Positions 22,905-40,369 of a stretch of 64,000 bases of DNA are shown in pieces (the stretch's first letter is position 1; every line of letters begins with the position of its first letter). The notes under the pieces were generated by a model. That model was given only the letters and a program-made list of their open reading frames with translations, made no database searches and was not told the origin of the DNA. Source of the DNA: Kryptolebias marmoratus (lineage: Eukaryota; Chordata; Actinopteri; Cyprinodontiformes; Rivulidae); NCBI RefSeq assembly GCF_001649575.2, contig NC_051437.1, positions 13,178,532 to 13,242,531 on the forward strand, in the 5' to 3' direction. The position numbers and the translations under genes are program-made.

Positions 22905-24126
22905 GTAAGTCTGTTTTAAGATGACTCAGTTTAATATATCTGTGTGCCTGCAGGGATAAAGAATTGAAAAGCAGGAGCATAAAGCTTACTCGCAATCGTG
23001 GAGAACATTTGAGTTCAAAGGAGACAATTGCCAGTGAATCATTGCCTGGCAATGACTTTGCTTATTTATAAGTTTACTAAATCAGCTTATGTTCAATATG
23101 TTTTAAATGGAGACTTAAAAAAAAATCAAAGGTCCTCCCATATACTGTCCATGTTTATTGGTACATTTCACTAGGATGGGTTAAACAATCAGCTGAAAGG
23201 GATGTGTTGTAATTTTACGGTTCTTCATTTTACTAGTACATGCTTTTACTGCTAGGGCTGGCTGTTATGTCTTTGTAATATTTAACAGCCATAGTTTAAT
23301 ATTTAATCAGTGTATTAAATGTTAAAAAAAATGTTAAAAAATGTTCTAAATTTGTCTTGTATCTGGTCAAAAAACTTAGAAATTATACACCAAACAACCT
23401 ATGGCTGAATCAGGAATAGTGTAACATTTGGTAGAGGTATATCACACAAGATAGACAAAAAAAAAAAAAAAAAAAGGAGATCAATGGAATTTTTGTGAAA
23501 GGCTTGAGAAAGCCCTTCCTTTGGAGCGTTATAGTTCAGGCATACTTCCCAACACAAACACCATTCAAAGTTTAAATGGGTCACAGAGGGTTGGGTTTTG
23601 GCTCTTTTCTCTCAAATCTACTCAAAATGTTGAGTGCACACCTAAGCTCCCACAGACTTCAGCTATATTTTAGCTAAAAAAATCTTGTCAAATATCAAAG
23701 TAAAGAATCTTTTTAACTTGAGAAACTGACTTAGAAACATAAAAATTCACATGTGCAACTATCAGTCTTTTGCCACTTACAGTCTGAATAATTTTTAAGC
23801 TTCAACTTAATTTTTACACAGCAGCTGTTTATGTAAGGCTTTTCAGTCTGTGTTTTTGTCTGCCTCTCATTAACTTGGCAGTCATAGAGTGACAGACACA
23901 GGCGTGTGGTTACCATGGTGACCCTATGACCTACTGGCAGCAGGTTTAACACTTCTTTTGATCTTGGTTTTCTTTACACTCTTATACAGTTTATATGTCA
24001 AATTGTTTTCTTTGTTTAATTTATGGTCAAGTTAATGTTGGGATTTTGAGCAGTAGCTGCATTGGCTCCGTTCAAACTTTTCTTCAGAAATTGTCTCGTT
24101 AAAACTACTCCTACTATTCCTCACAG

Positions 24127-27903
<3,777 letters not shown>

Positions 27904-29184
27904 AGATTTAGTTGCAAATAATGGAATCCAGAGCTGATATTTTGAACGGCAAATTAGAAGGTTGATATCAAATAGTCACCCACAGCAAAATATTGGTGAA
28001 TTAATAAATACCTCACATAATCTATTAAGCACAGTGGTGGAGGGTTAATGATCTGGATCTGGATGATAATCAGACACCTTATAACCTCATTTGCACACCA
28101 AAGTGTTGTAGCATGAAAGGTGTCCGTTCAGCAGCTGAAGCTTCACTCAGCTTGGTTTCTTGTAATTGGACAAGAATCCTCATGAAAGTATTTTTTATCA
28201 ACCTCTATTTTTTTAACCAGGCGAATCCCATTGAGATCACATATCTCTTGTTTAAGGGAGGCCCGGGCAGAGGCTTGAATAAAGTAGTAAAGATCTTAAA
28301 CTGAAGCAGAATTTCAAAGACAAGTGGGTCCAAATTCCCCAAAATGAGACTTATTGTGTCATAAAGGATATTACATAAGTCACTGCTGCAAGGGTGGGTC
28401 TACAGGTTTTGAAATTATGAGCTTTACTTTCTGTAATTTCGCTTGGTTGTTTTCAAATAAATGAAGTGGTCCAGTTTAATGTTGTTCATAACTGTTTACT
28501 TTATCCTGGCATGTAAATCTATAGAACTGAAAGAAGATTTTTTTTTTTTTATTTAATTTTTTTTATCACAAGTGCATTTGATCTATTTATCCACTGAAAA
28601 TAAACTACTTGCCGCAAGACTGTTTATCATTGGTGTAGTGTGGTCTCTTACTTAAGTCCTTTGTGTTGTATCTTTGAGCAGTAAAACAAAAAGCTGAGCT
28701 AACAGGACGACTCTGAAGTTAGCTTCCAGTTTGGCAGTTTGATAAAAGGTCCATTTCACCAGATTTTTAGTGTGTTGAACACCTTTAACAAGTTCCAATT
28801 CCAAAACGACAATACTTACACTGTTCAAACTTGAAATAAATTATTCTATATCAATAGCAGTATCAATAAAACACAGTTTGTGATTTAAAAAACAAAAACA
28901 AAAAACTTTATTATGTTTGTAGATGATCAAATTTTAAATAAGGCCATTTTTGTGCTTTACATTTGGATATCATTAGAACTGGCCCATTTTACAAACTACA
29001 ATACATAAGATGAATTAGATTATTCTATACTAAAAACAGGATCAATTAGACAGTGTCTGTAAAGAAGCGCTTCCAGGCTCCAGTGTAAGTATACTTTTTG
29101 TAACGTGGTAAGACTTGAACCACACCCAACCACACACTAATCTGTTAAAAATCAAACAAATAAATAAATAAAATAAAAAGGGCA

Positions 29185-29455
29185 TGGTGAAATGTTGGAA
29201 TATTGTAGATTTTGAAACGGACCAGATCAAATGTGTTGTCCAAATGCCATTTCTTTAACGTTCACAGACAAAATGAAAGTGTCACGAATCACAAACTATT
29301 TTTACTTTATGCTTTATTGATTCTATTTACAGTGTAAAAATAATTTAGTCCCAGTTTGAATGCTGTAAACATTGTAGTTTTTGAACCGGACCAATTCAAA
29401 TGTTCTCTAGATGCTTAAAAAAAGCACTAAAATGTCCCTTCCTTGAACTTTCACA

Positions 29456-29514
<59 letters not shown>

Positions 29515-29630
29515 AACCATAAACTGTATTTTAACAATTCTGTCTTTAGAATAAATGATTTCACCCAAGTTTAAACAATCTAAGTACTGTAGTTTTTTAA
29601 TCAGAATTGATTAAAGACGGTCACCACACT
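29185..29630. repeat. three diverged tandem units of about 175-215 bp
   Basis: The phrases GAATATTGTAGATTTTGAAA (29198), AAACATTGTAGTTTTTGAAC (29370) and AGTACTGTAGTTTTTTAATC (29583) mark successive units. Units 1 and 2 continue with CGGACCA and TCAAATGT and end near CTTTCACAAACA or GTTCACAGACA. The TA run lies at the border of units 2 and 3. A weaker unit may lie at 28980-29040. Confidence 0.5.
29461..29510. repeat. (TA)25 microsatellite
   Basis: Fifty uninterrupted bases of alternating T and A. Confidence 0.95.
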
Positions 29631-29649
29631 AAAAAGTTGGTGGAACAGC

Positions 29650-29755
29650 CCTTTAGCAAAGCTGGAATCGGAAGCGAACTTCGCCGTGCTGAACTTGAAG
29701 GAAGTCGATAGGAAGCTGACTGTAAGACCCAAACAGGCAGAGAGGACACATTCCG
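29650..29755 (+). promoter_or_regulatory. putative non-coding exon 1 of sult E
   Basis: A more GC-rich stretch ends in TTCCG/GTGAGTTCAG at 29755/29756, a very good donor. Copy E, like D, has its ATG in the second exon, behind an acceptor near 30717, so an upstream non-coding exon is expected. The 5' end of the exon cannot be fixed. Confidence 0.4.
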
Positions 29756-30332
29756 GTGAGTTCAGTTCGTGTAGTCCTGTTTTGTACTTGTGATTGTTAG
29801 AATTAACAAAACATCAATGCAAAAATTGCAATGTTTAGGCTCGATTTTCTTTTTAAAATTTCGAAATGGTATCTAAACACATCCAGGAAGTTAAACTTGT
29901 AACTGCTCAAATAATGTACTTTCTGATGTTGCAACAGCCCGGGTGTGTCTGCAGCTTTGCTTTCTATTCCTTAAGAATCTGGAAAAAGTGTTGTCTGAAG
30001 CCCTTCGTGCGTGTTTCACTTTTTATACTAGATAGGTGTCTGAAAATGAGACTTTTATTTGTACTTTCTCAACCAAAGACTGGTTGCTGCATTCCAGAAA
30101 CAGGTTTACAGACAAAAAGCCATCCTTCTGTCCTTTGCCAAAAAGATTTACTTTTCTGATTGTGTTACATAATGGCTCCTGCCTCTTCTGTTTCCTTGAC
30201 TTTATTTTCTTAAATCATAGTAAGCATTCATGTAACGGTGGCAGCAATTGAACACAGGTTTTAAAAAAATCTCAAACACATTTACATCATAATGACTTTA
30301 TCTGCCTGTACGTTGTGTAGTACAATAATTTT

Positions 30333-30600
30333 AATGCTCAGAATGTTTTGAATGACTCTCAGCCACTACCACGCCAAATTTCAGCACAATATCTGCGAAA
30401 CTGACTAAGTTATAGTTATTCTTGTGCTTTCTAAGATCAGTTAGTTGTGGTGGCCATCTTGAACTGGATTGACTTAAAACATTAATCAGTTGTAGATGCA
30501 CATCCAGTGATTATTTCCTGAAAGTTTCATTAAAATCCATCCTCTGTGTCATGAGATATTTTGCTAACAGACACGAACACACCTGCGCATAACTATCTAA
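30333..30600 (+). repeat. dispersed repeat copy in sult E intron 1
   Basis: It runs nearly full length in the reference orientation: CCACTACCACGCCAAATTTC, CACAATATCTGCGAAACTGA, GGCCATCTTGAACTGGATTG, CATCCAGTGATTATTTCCTG, and TCATGAGATATTTTGCTAAC followed by AGACACGAACAC. Confidence 0.75.
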
Positions 30601-30729
30601 GTTTAAACGTCTTTATGTGCTGATGTAAAATTGTAATTTGTCTCCAAAGCTTCTCTGACTGCTTCACTTGTGGCCTTTTCCGCCGTTAAAAGGATCCTGT
30701 GTTTGTGTTTTTTAAAGATACACCCAGAG

Positions 30730-33384
<2,655 letters not shown>

Positions 33385-33437
33385 TCCCTCCCTTCTGTCC
33401 ACAAAAGACCCAAACATATTTAAAAATGAAAAGCTTA

Positions 33438-33930
33438 GTACTGTATTTTCCGCACTATAGGGCGCACTGTCAATGAACGGTCCATTTTCGAACTTTTGCC
33501 ATATATAAGGCGTGTCGTCGTGCACCTCCCGATTTTTGTAACTTTGCGCAGACTGTGCGCGTTGCGCTCCATTCAGAATGGATGATTTCGGTGCTCTAGC
33601 GGAGCTGGTTCTCCTGTATCAGCATTTATATGGTCCCTCTATGAGAGATTACAAAGATAATCAAACGGCTCAAAACTCACGGAAGGATACTGCACTGACG
33701 TAAGCATCAAGTATAAACGCCTCCACCGCTCGCCGTGGGCGGAGCCCTGCGCGACTATAACTGAGCCTTAATGCTGCAAGCGGTGCGGCTTTGTAGTTTA
33801 ACCAATGTTGTACAAAAACATTACGACTTCTTACATATATAAGGCACTCCAAATTATAAGGCATACTGTCGTTTTTTTTGAGAAAAATGAAGGCTTTTAA
33901 GTGTGCCCTATAGTCTGGAAAATACTGTAT
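33438..33930. mobile_element. 0.49-kb TIR element directly after sult E
   Basis: The left end has ACTGTATTTTCCGCACTATA followed by GGGCGCAC. The right end is its inverse, GTGCCCTATAGTCTGGAAAA then TACTGT, with two to three mismatches. The inside is GC-richer (GCTCGCCGTGGGCGGAGCCC) and contains a second inner motif, ATATATAAGGC. It is a typical teleost non-autonomous DNA transposon of unknown superfamily. It begins 54 bp after the sult E stop codon. Confidence 0.75.
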
Positions 33931-34035
33931 TCTTTGCAGAAACACATATCACGCTGTCTGAGTTTTCAAGTAAAATTGTCTTATGATGAAATTACAGTTG
34001 TAGATGTTTTAGACGGGCCTTGAAAATATTGTTAT

Positions 34036-34275
34036 ATGTTACTACTGCTACTACCACATCAAACTGTAGCCCAATATCTGTAAAACTGAGTTCTAGCAAT
34101 TTATGTGTTGACTAACATGGTTAGCTGTGATGGCCCTCTTGTTTGATTATTTCCCATAAATTTTATTAAAATCAGTGGCTCATGAGATATTTTCAAATGT
34201 TTACAGACACATACACAGACATGAGCACACACATAATCATCATTTGCCTTTCAGCGGCAGGCGATAATAATCATG
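34036..34275 (+). repeat. dispersed repeat copy between sult E and prrt3
   Basis: CTACTACCACATCAAACTGT, CCCAATATCTGTAAAACTGA, GTGGCTCATGAGATATTTTC and ACAGACACATACACAGAC are in the reference order. The middle is shortened. Confidence 0.65.
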
Positions 34276-35379
34276 ACAGTAGGAAGATTTTAGGTATACT
34301 GGTTTTTATTTGAATCCAGACTTCAAAAGCAGCAGGAAATACATGAACAAATAGTTCCAGGAGCAAAGTAAACAGATGAAACTAACACTGCACTTCTTCA
34401 AAGTTGCACTTCTTCAAAGTGTCGACACAGACGGCACAGGGCACGCTGACTGGATTCCCTACGACACGTGCTGCTCTGTGGGACGACCCTGAGGGTGCTG
34501 GAAGAGCCATGGTGTGAAACCATGAGCTGGAGAGGAAAATCTTACAGAATCATTGAAATGTAGACAGCAACAAAAAGTCCAGACCGCACTGTAAAATAAC
34601 CTAAACAAGTCAAGCGTCTCACATCACCAAAAGTAACCAGACAACTAGTCGTGGAACGTCTCCGAACAGGAACAAAGCATCAGGAACTAAGTGTTATTAC
34701 AAATTATCTAAATTTAGGTTTGTTTTACTTCATGTTGGAATAAAATCGTTCAAACGTAATGACTGAGGAAGGAAGCGTTGGGCTTTTTTTTGTTTGTTTT
34801 TTCAGGAGCAGGAAGAGTTTCAACTTAATTAAAAGACTAAATAGGGTCCAACACAAATATCTAGTATTTTTAATGCCTTTGTCCTAAATTAAAAACAACA
34901 GAAACTCGAAGCAGGAATGAAAATAAGCCGAAAGAGCTGCATTATGGTCACAAACCGGAGCACAGAAGGTTCTTGACCTAACTCATTTGGCCAAGTATCA
35001 ACTCACGAGTCTTTCTGTCGTAAACAGTTCACAGTCTGCTGTGAAATGATCAAAACTGATCTCAGCTCAAAAGCATTAGAACCCCCCACGTTAGAGTTAG
35101 TAAGAGCTTGAGCTTGAAATTATTAAAGCCAATATTTGAAGTTGTTAGTTGCCGTTGCTTTAACCTATAAAACAAATCTACGAAATTCAAGATTGTGCAT
35201 TCATGTGCAGAAAAGAGTCTGTGAAGAGAAAAGCTAAGTTTAGGCAAAGTTCTTCAGACTACAGAAGTGGTTTTTTGTGAACAGCTGTTGACAGATGCAG
35301 AACTCGGTGCTCAAAGTTCCCACAGTTTGCGTGACCCTGAAGTTATGAGGAAAGAGTCCAGGGGTCTTCTTACCTCAAG

Positions 35380-35426
35380 CTGATTGGACGGTAACATGTC
35401 CGTCACAAATCTGCCCGTCCAATCAG
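35380..35426 (-). other. hairpin 1, 12-bp perfect stem
   Basis: CTGATTGGACGG (35380-35391) pairs perfectly with CCGTCCAATCAG (35415-35426) across a 23-nt loop. If the prrt3 3'UTR reaches this far, the hairpin would be in its transcript. Each arm also contains a CCAAT/ATTGG core. Confidence 0.5.
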
Positions 35427-35598
35427 AGGTTAACCACCTTCAGCTCTATTGCAAACCTCAAGAGAGAAGTTGATTTTAAAGACAAAAACAGAAATATTAC
35501 CAGTCAGAGTCCAAATGCTTTGGAAATTAAAGTATAAATCTTAGATTTTCATGATCAGGTATTTTTTATTTTATGATTAGGAGTTTCTCATCTGCACT

Positions 35599-35645
35599 CT
35601 GACTGGACAGTTTAATTAGTAATTGAGTTATAGCCGTCCAATCAG
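35599..35645 (-). other. hairpin 2, same right arm as hairpin 1
   Basis: CTGACTGGACAG (35599-35610) faces CCGTCCAATCAG (35634-35645), the same arm and the same 23-nt loop length as hairpin 1. The two differing positions are G-U pairs in minus-strand RNA but C-A mismatches in plus-strand RNA. Confidence 0.5.
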
Positions 35646-37096
35646 TTCTAGGAATAAGAACATCTGTAGTTCTCTTTTTTTGTATCTGCCAACGTGAACA
35701 CCCACAAAAACACTTGTATAGTTTCAGTTTTTTGGGAAACTTCACTCTTGTTGTTTATGGAAAAATAAGTCTTTTCTGTGTGCGCACAAAGGTTTCTTCT
35801 CGGGGTAATTTACAACTTCGAACTCTGCAAACATTAATTCACAATCTCAAATTCTAATTTGAACCTACTACTTCAGATTGTCCTTCACAGTTGCAGCTAT
35901 GACTGTTTTAAATACATCTTTTATTCATGAACACTTAAAAAATAATAGTATTTACATTGTTACATCGCATGTTTAAAATGTAGTAGTAAAATACTTCAGT
36001 CTAGAGTACAGGTAAGTGCTCTGTTATTAAGGTTTAGTATTAGAGCTCTGGGGTTCATGCCAAGCCAGACTTGTATGTTGCAGCTCTGCAAAGTTGCGTA
36101 GCACTTAGTTAAATATCAAACAGATTTAATGCACAGTAACTATTCAGATTTGGATTCTGCAAAAATGCACTCAGAGGCATCACTTACGGATGGTTATTGA
36201 TCCCAAAAGCTTTGTCTGCAGCAAGTTAACTTGATAAAAATGCAAGCACATCAAGCTCAATACAGCGTCTACCAAATTAATCAGCTGCTAATTTTATCCT
36301 CAGTAGCCTTTTCCATACGTAAGCATGCGTCAGCAGATGAGCCATCTCTGTTTACTGTCTGCATCTTTATGTTACCAGCTTTGACATACAAGGCAAACCC
36401 AGCGCAGCTGCAGGAAGATAAAACGCATTGTACTCTGCAGCTGAGTCGCCATGACAACAAATGCAAAGACACTAGAGAGAGAACAGCAAAGAAACTGACT
36501 GTATTACATATGGCACGTCTTTATATCACAAAAGCAAACAGAATAAACTCCAAGAAATTCACAACCAATGATATGCTGACAAATGCTTTCAGACAAAACA
36601 AGAGCAAAGGGACCTAAAGGGCAGGCAGTCACATTACAGGGAGTTTAACATCTTATCCATTTCATACACTGTGGGAGGATAAAATGTATCACTATGATAT
36701 ATTTCGAGCACAGATCTGCTAAAGAGCTTCTCTAATGAAACATATGCAGTTCTGGTCCCTGAAAACTCAACATCAGACCAAAAGGATGTGTGCAAAAGAA
36801 GGTTAAAAAATGTTAGTGTGCTGTTTTTATCTGTGCTGTATTTCCCAAGTTTGCTTCATGGGTAAACGTATTAAGAAAACCTGTTTTATGCCCAACTTGG
36901 TATATCCTCTAACAATATAAAAGGCAACTAGACAATAAGTTTAAGACTTATTATCTAGATCTTCTATGTATATACTTTGTATATTTCCTCTTTCAAAAAT
37001 AATAGTTTTGAATCTCAGGTTAGTCTTGATCTGACAGAAGTAATTAAATGAGTGAGTTTGAAGTGCAGTCATTGGTCTTAATGTTCTGGGTTTGGT

Positions 37097-40000
37097 TCAG
37101 AGGTCGATAATTTCACTGCTCACACTTGCGGAGTCGTCATGTCGACTGACTTCCAGGTAACTGCGTGACCCCACTGGCCTCCCTGGTCTCCCTCGAACCC
37201 TTTCAGAGTCTGGGGTGATAAATGGCCTTGTGTCATCCACTCCATCCTCCCCCAGATTCCCTGTTGATGTTCTGGAGGGACGAAGTGACACCGGACAGGA
37301 CACTGATGAGGGTACACACGCTATGCCGTTCCCAGCCCACCTGTGACCTTGGTGAGATGGCGTCGGGGGAGCAGTCACCTGCCTGCTAGGCACGCTGCTG
37401 AGAATGCTGCCCCCCAGTGGCATAGAGGACTCTGTCGGGGCGTCGCTGCTGTCGGAAAGCAGCTGAGGGTCACTGTTTCTGCGGAGCCAGCCCCCCTGGC
37501 TGATCCCTGAACCAAGGGAAGGAGTCAGTGAAGTTTGGTTCAAAGGATGAAAAAGACTCCCCCCTTCGAGCAAGTGTTCTCTGTGCAGAGCCTCGTCGAT
37601 GCTTCGAGTCAGATCAATGGGGGAGGGCGGCCGCAAGTCAAACTCATAGAAAGATAAGGAAGTATCCCTATCCTGATCCAGACTGCCACTCACTGAGCGC
37701 TGTGGGGGCTGACCCAGAGTCTGCAGTCTCAGCAGGGGCCCAGAGGAGCCATCAGTTGTGCCTCGTTCTGCAGAGTGGCCCCTGTTGTTTTGTCCGTAGT
37801 TGTTGTCTTTGACGCAGCTGGCCTGTGCCGCATTCGGTTCAAGGTCCTGGTTCCTAATGAGACTCTTGCTGATGTCAGCTCCAGGTCGCTCCTGGCCAGC
37901 CCAGTTGTTAGGCATCTCCCCCACGCCTCCTCCTCCTCCTACACCATTACTGTCAGACTTTCTGCAGGGCTTCCCCCGAAGGCTCTGGACTATCTTGGAC
38001 CAGCACGTATGTCTTTGGGGGGAGCCTACAGATTGACCAGGGGATGGTAGTTCACCTGCTGTTCTGTCGTCTTGCTCTCCTTCCTCCCTTCCCCTGCACC
38101 CCGCAGGTCTCCAAAACACCCATGAACCCAGAATTAGGAGGAAGAACCCCCAGGTCAGTTCCAGGAGCCGGGCCCAGAAGTGCACAAGCCACCAGCCCCA
38201 GTTGAAACGGGTCCGATCGCCTAACAGTCCATAAAGCCAGATACAAGCATGGACATGCAAGCCACAGCACAAGGCTCCGAGTACTGAGCACACTGCCAAC
38301 ACTCTTCCCATAGTGACGCCTGTTCTCTGGCTTCCTGTCCAAGCTTTCCTCGCAGCCTCTTCAGGGACTTCGTGGTGGGGAACACGTATACGTGGAAACA
38401 CATAGCACAGAAAGCCCAAACAGAGAGCCAGGCCCCAGCATAAAGACAGGGCCTGCAGTGTGATCGGCACTACAGGAGACAGAGCTGGAGACAAAAGATC
38501 GGCAGCCAACAGCACGGTGCACTGTAGCACAGTCAGTACAGCCACGAGGGGAGGATGCTCTAAAGTTGGAGTGAACAAACTCACTCTTGCCACCCTGAGT
38601 GCAAGCAGTGCCAGAACTGCGTGCGTCCACACCAGCAGGTGCAGAGGCAGGTTGTAGAGGGCTGTAACTGCAGGGAGGGGGAGGAATTTTCGTGTTCCAT
38701 AGGGATCGATGAAAAAGAGAGCTGCCCTGAGGCCTCCGACGAGAAACAGCAGCACATTGGCATGTGCCAGAGCACCTCGATGAGGACAATTTGTACCAGG
38801 GGACAGCACGAGGCCAAGTGCCGCTCCGGCAAACAGAAGGAGAAAGAGACTTGCTGAGCCGTAGACATGAAGTTCCCAGGCCAAAGCCAACGGTTGGCTC
38901 AAATCTCCCAGATAAAAAGGTGTACCATTGTTTGAAGCACTCACACTGGGAGAGGGAGATGGGATCAAAGTGGAATAGGGAGCTTGGTAAGGATGTCCCA
39001 GAAGAAGAGAGCGGTTCCTCTCAGCCTGATACGTGGGGCTGAATCTTGACCGGATGACAGGAACAACACCGGTTGGGAGGACAGACGAGGCCCCTGAAAA
39101 AGAGCACACAGTTTCGGTTAATAAATGTTTAAATTCATGAGGAACCAAATGGTAAATTGATCATTCTATTAATTTGACCAATGGACAGAACATATGAAAG
39201 TACATGTGGAACCACAGAGAGCCACTAGAGGGGAGTAGTTGACTAATAAAGTTGTGAAGTACGGCTGCCTGATCCTTCCAGTTGTTTGAAGCAGCTCAGT
39301 CAGATCTGCTGTAATGCACTGCGAAGACCTACACATGGTTTATAAACCAGATAAATAAATAACACATTCAATGAAAATAATGTGAAATTAATCTAATTAC
39401 ATTTACATCAGATACGTTTCTTTCTTTTTTCTAATATCAGGAGAAATATAGTAATTTAGATGTCTATGTATCCATGTATGGAGACCTAAATCACAAACTG
39501 TCACTATTGGGTGGTCAGCAGTGGTCAGATGTTAAATCATGTGCCAAAAGATTACACAAACAATTGAATATCTGAACAGCTACAATCACACAACTCAACT
39601 ATCTTAACATATTTAAACATGCTTTCATGGTAATCATCCTTGTTATAGTAATAAACACATCTGACCAACAATGATTCAGCTGAACTATCCATGGGGCCTA
39701 ATTGGATTATATAATTAACCAGAACATCTTTGTTATGAAACACAGCGTGCAGCGACACAGTGCGTCTCAGAATTACAAATGACCCAGAACATATTTTTAG
39801 AATATACAATACAAAACTATTTCATGGGGGCGGGGAGACACCCGATCATGTAATACTGTGTGTTGTTTTATGACTATTTATGCTTTTGTTTGTTCAAACT
39901 GCAACACCTTATTTTGTTGAATAAAATGGAAACATCCATCGGGGTTATAATCATATCATTAACACAGAGCTTTGTAACGTAACTATGGAGATACCACACA

Positions 40001-40335
40001 ATGAAAAAACACAACACACGTCTAAGTTAACTCTTTTTATTATATTTATTTAAAGGACAAACACACAGCATGCTTTGAGCATGCAAATAACGAGTAAATG
40101 TGTAAATTTGTGGGCTTAGTGTCTCTAAAATGATGGATTTCTAGAAGTATTGTTTTACTGTAAACATTTGAACCTAACAGATTGTGGAATGACTTTATCT
40201 AACACTCAACTTTCAGTCACTTTGAGTAACTCTTTCCCGAACAGAAGACACCCATAAGGCTGACACACTGATTAATGGCTCACTCTTACACATGTTTAAC
40301 TCAACTGTTCTCTCTCTCTCACTCTATTCCTCCTG

Positions 40336-40369
<34 letters not shown>

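Larger units (their letters stand above)
27904..29649. other. intergenic, sult D to sult E
   Basis: No gene is visible. From about 28780 the sequence is built of diverged repeats with a shared phrase like TTGTAGTTTTTGAACCGGAC (see the tandem repeat entry), interrupted by a TA microsatellite. Confidence 0.5.
34300..37096 (-). other. presumed long 3'UTR of prrt3, or intergenic
   Basis: There is no coding frame with support. On the minus strand, possible polyadenylation signals (plus-strand TTTATT) lie at 35920-35925 and near 34305. None lies close to the prrt3 stop, so a 3'UTR of 1.2 to 2.8 kb is likely. A 128-codon plus-strand frame at 36231 shows no family resemblance. Confidence 0.4.

Noticed and set aside
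33670..33945. 91-codon minus-strand frame after sult E
   Set aside because: It lies within the TIR element and its right end; non-autonomous elements of this kind carry no gene.
36231..36617. 128-codon plus-strand open frame between sult E and prrt3
   Set aside because: No family resemblance, no splice context, and ordinary AT-rich composition; it probably lies opposite the prrt3 3'UTR.
37120..39042. Many open frames of 60-140 codons on both strands within 37.1-39.1 kb
   Set aside because: They are shadows of the large GC-rich prrt3 last exon, where stop codons are rare in other frames.
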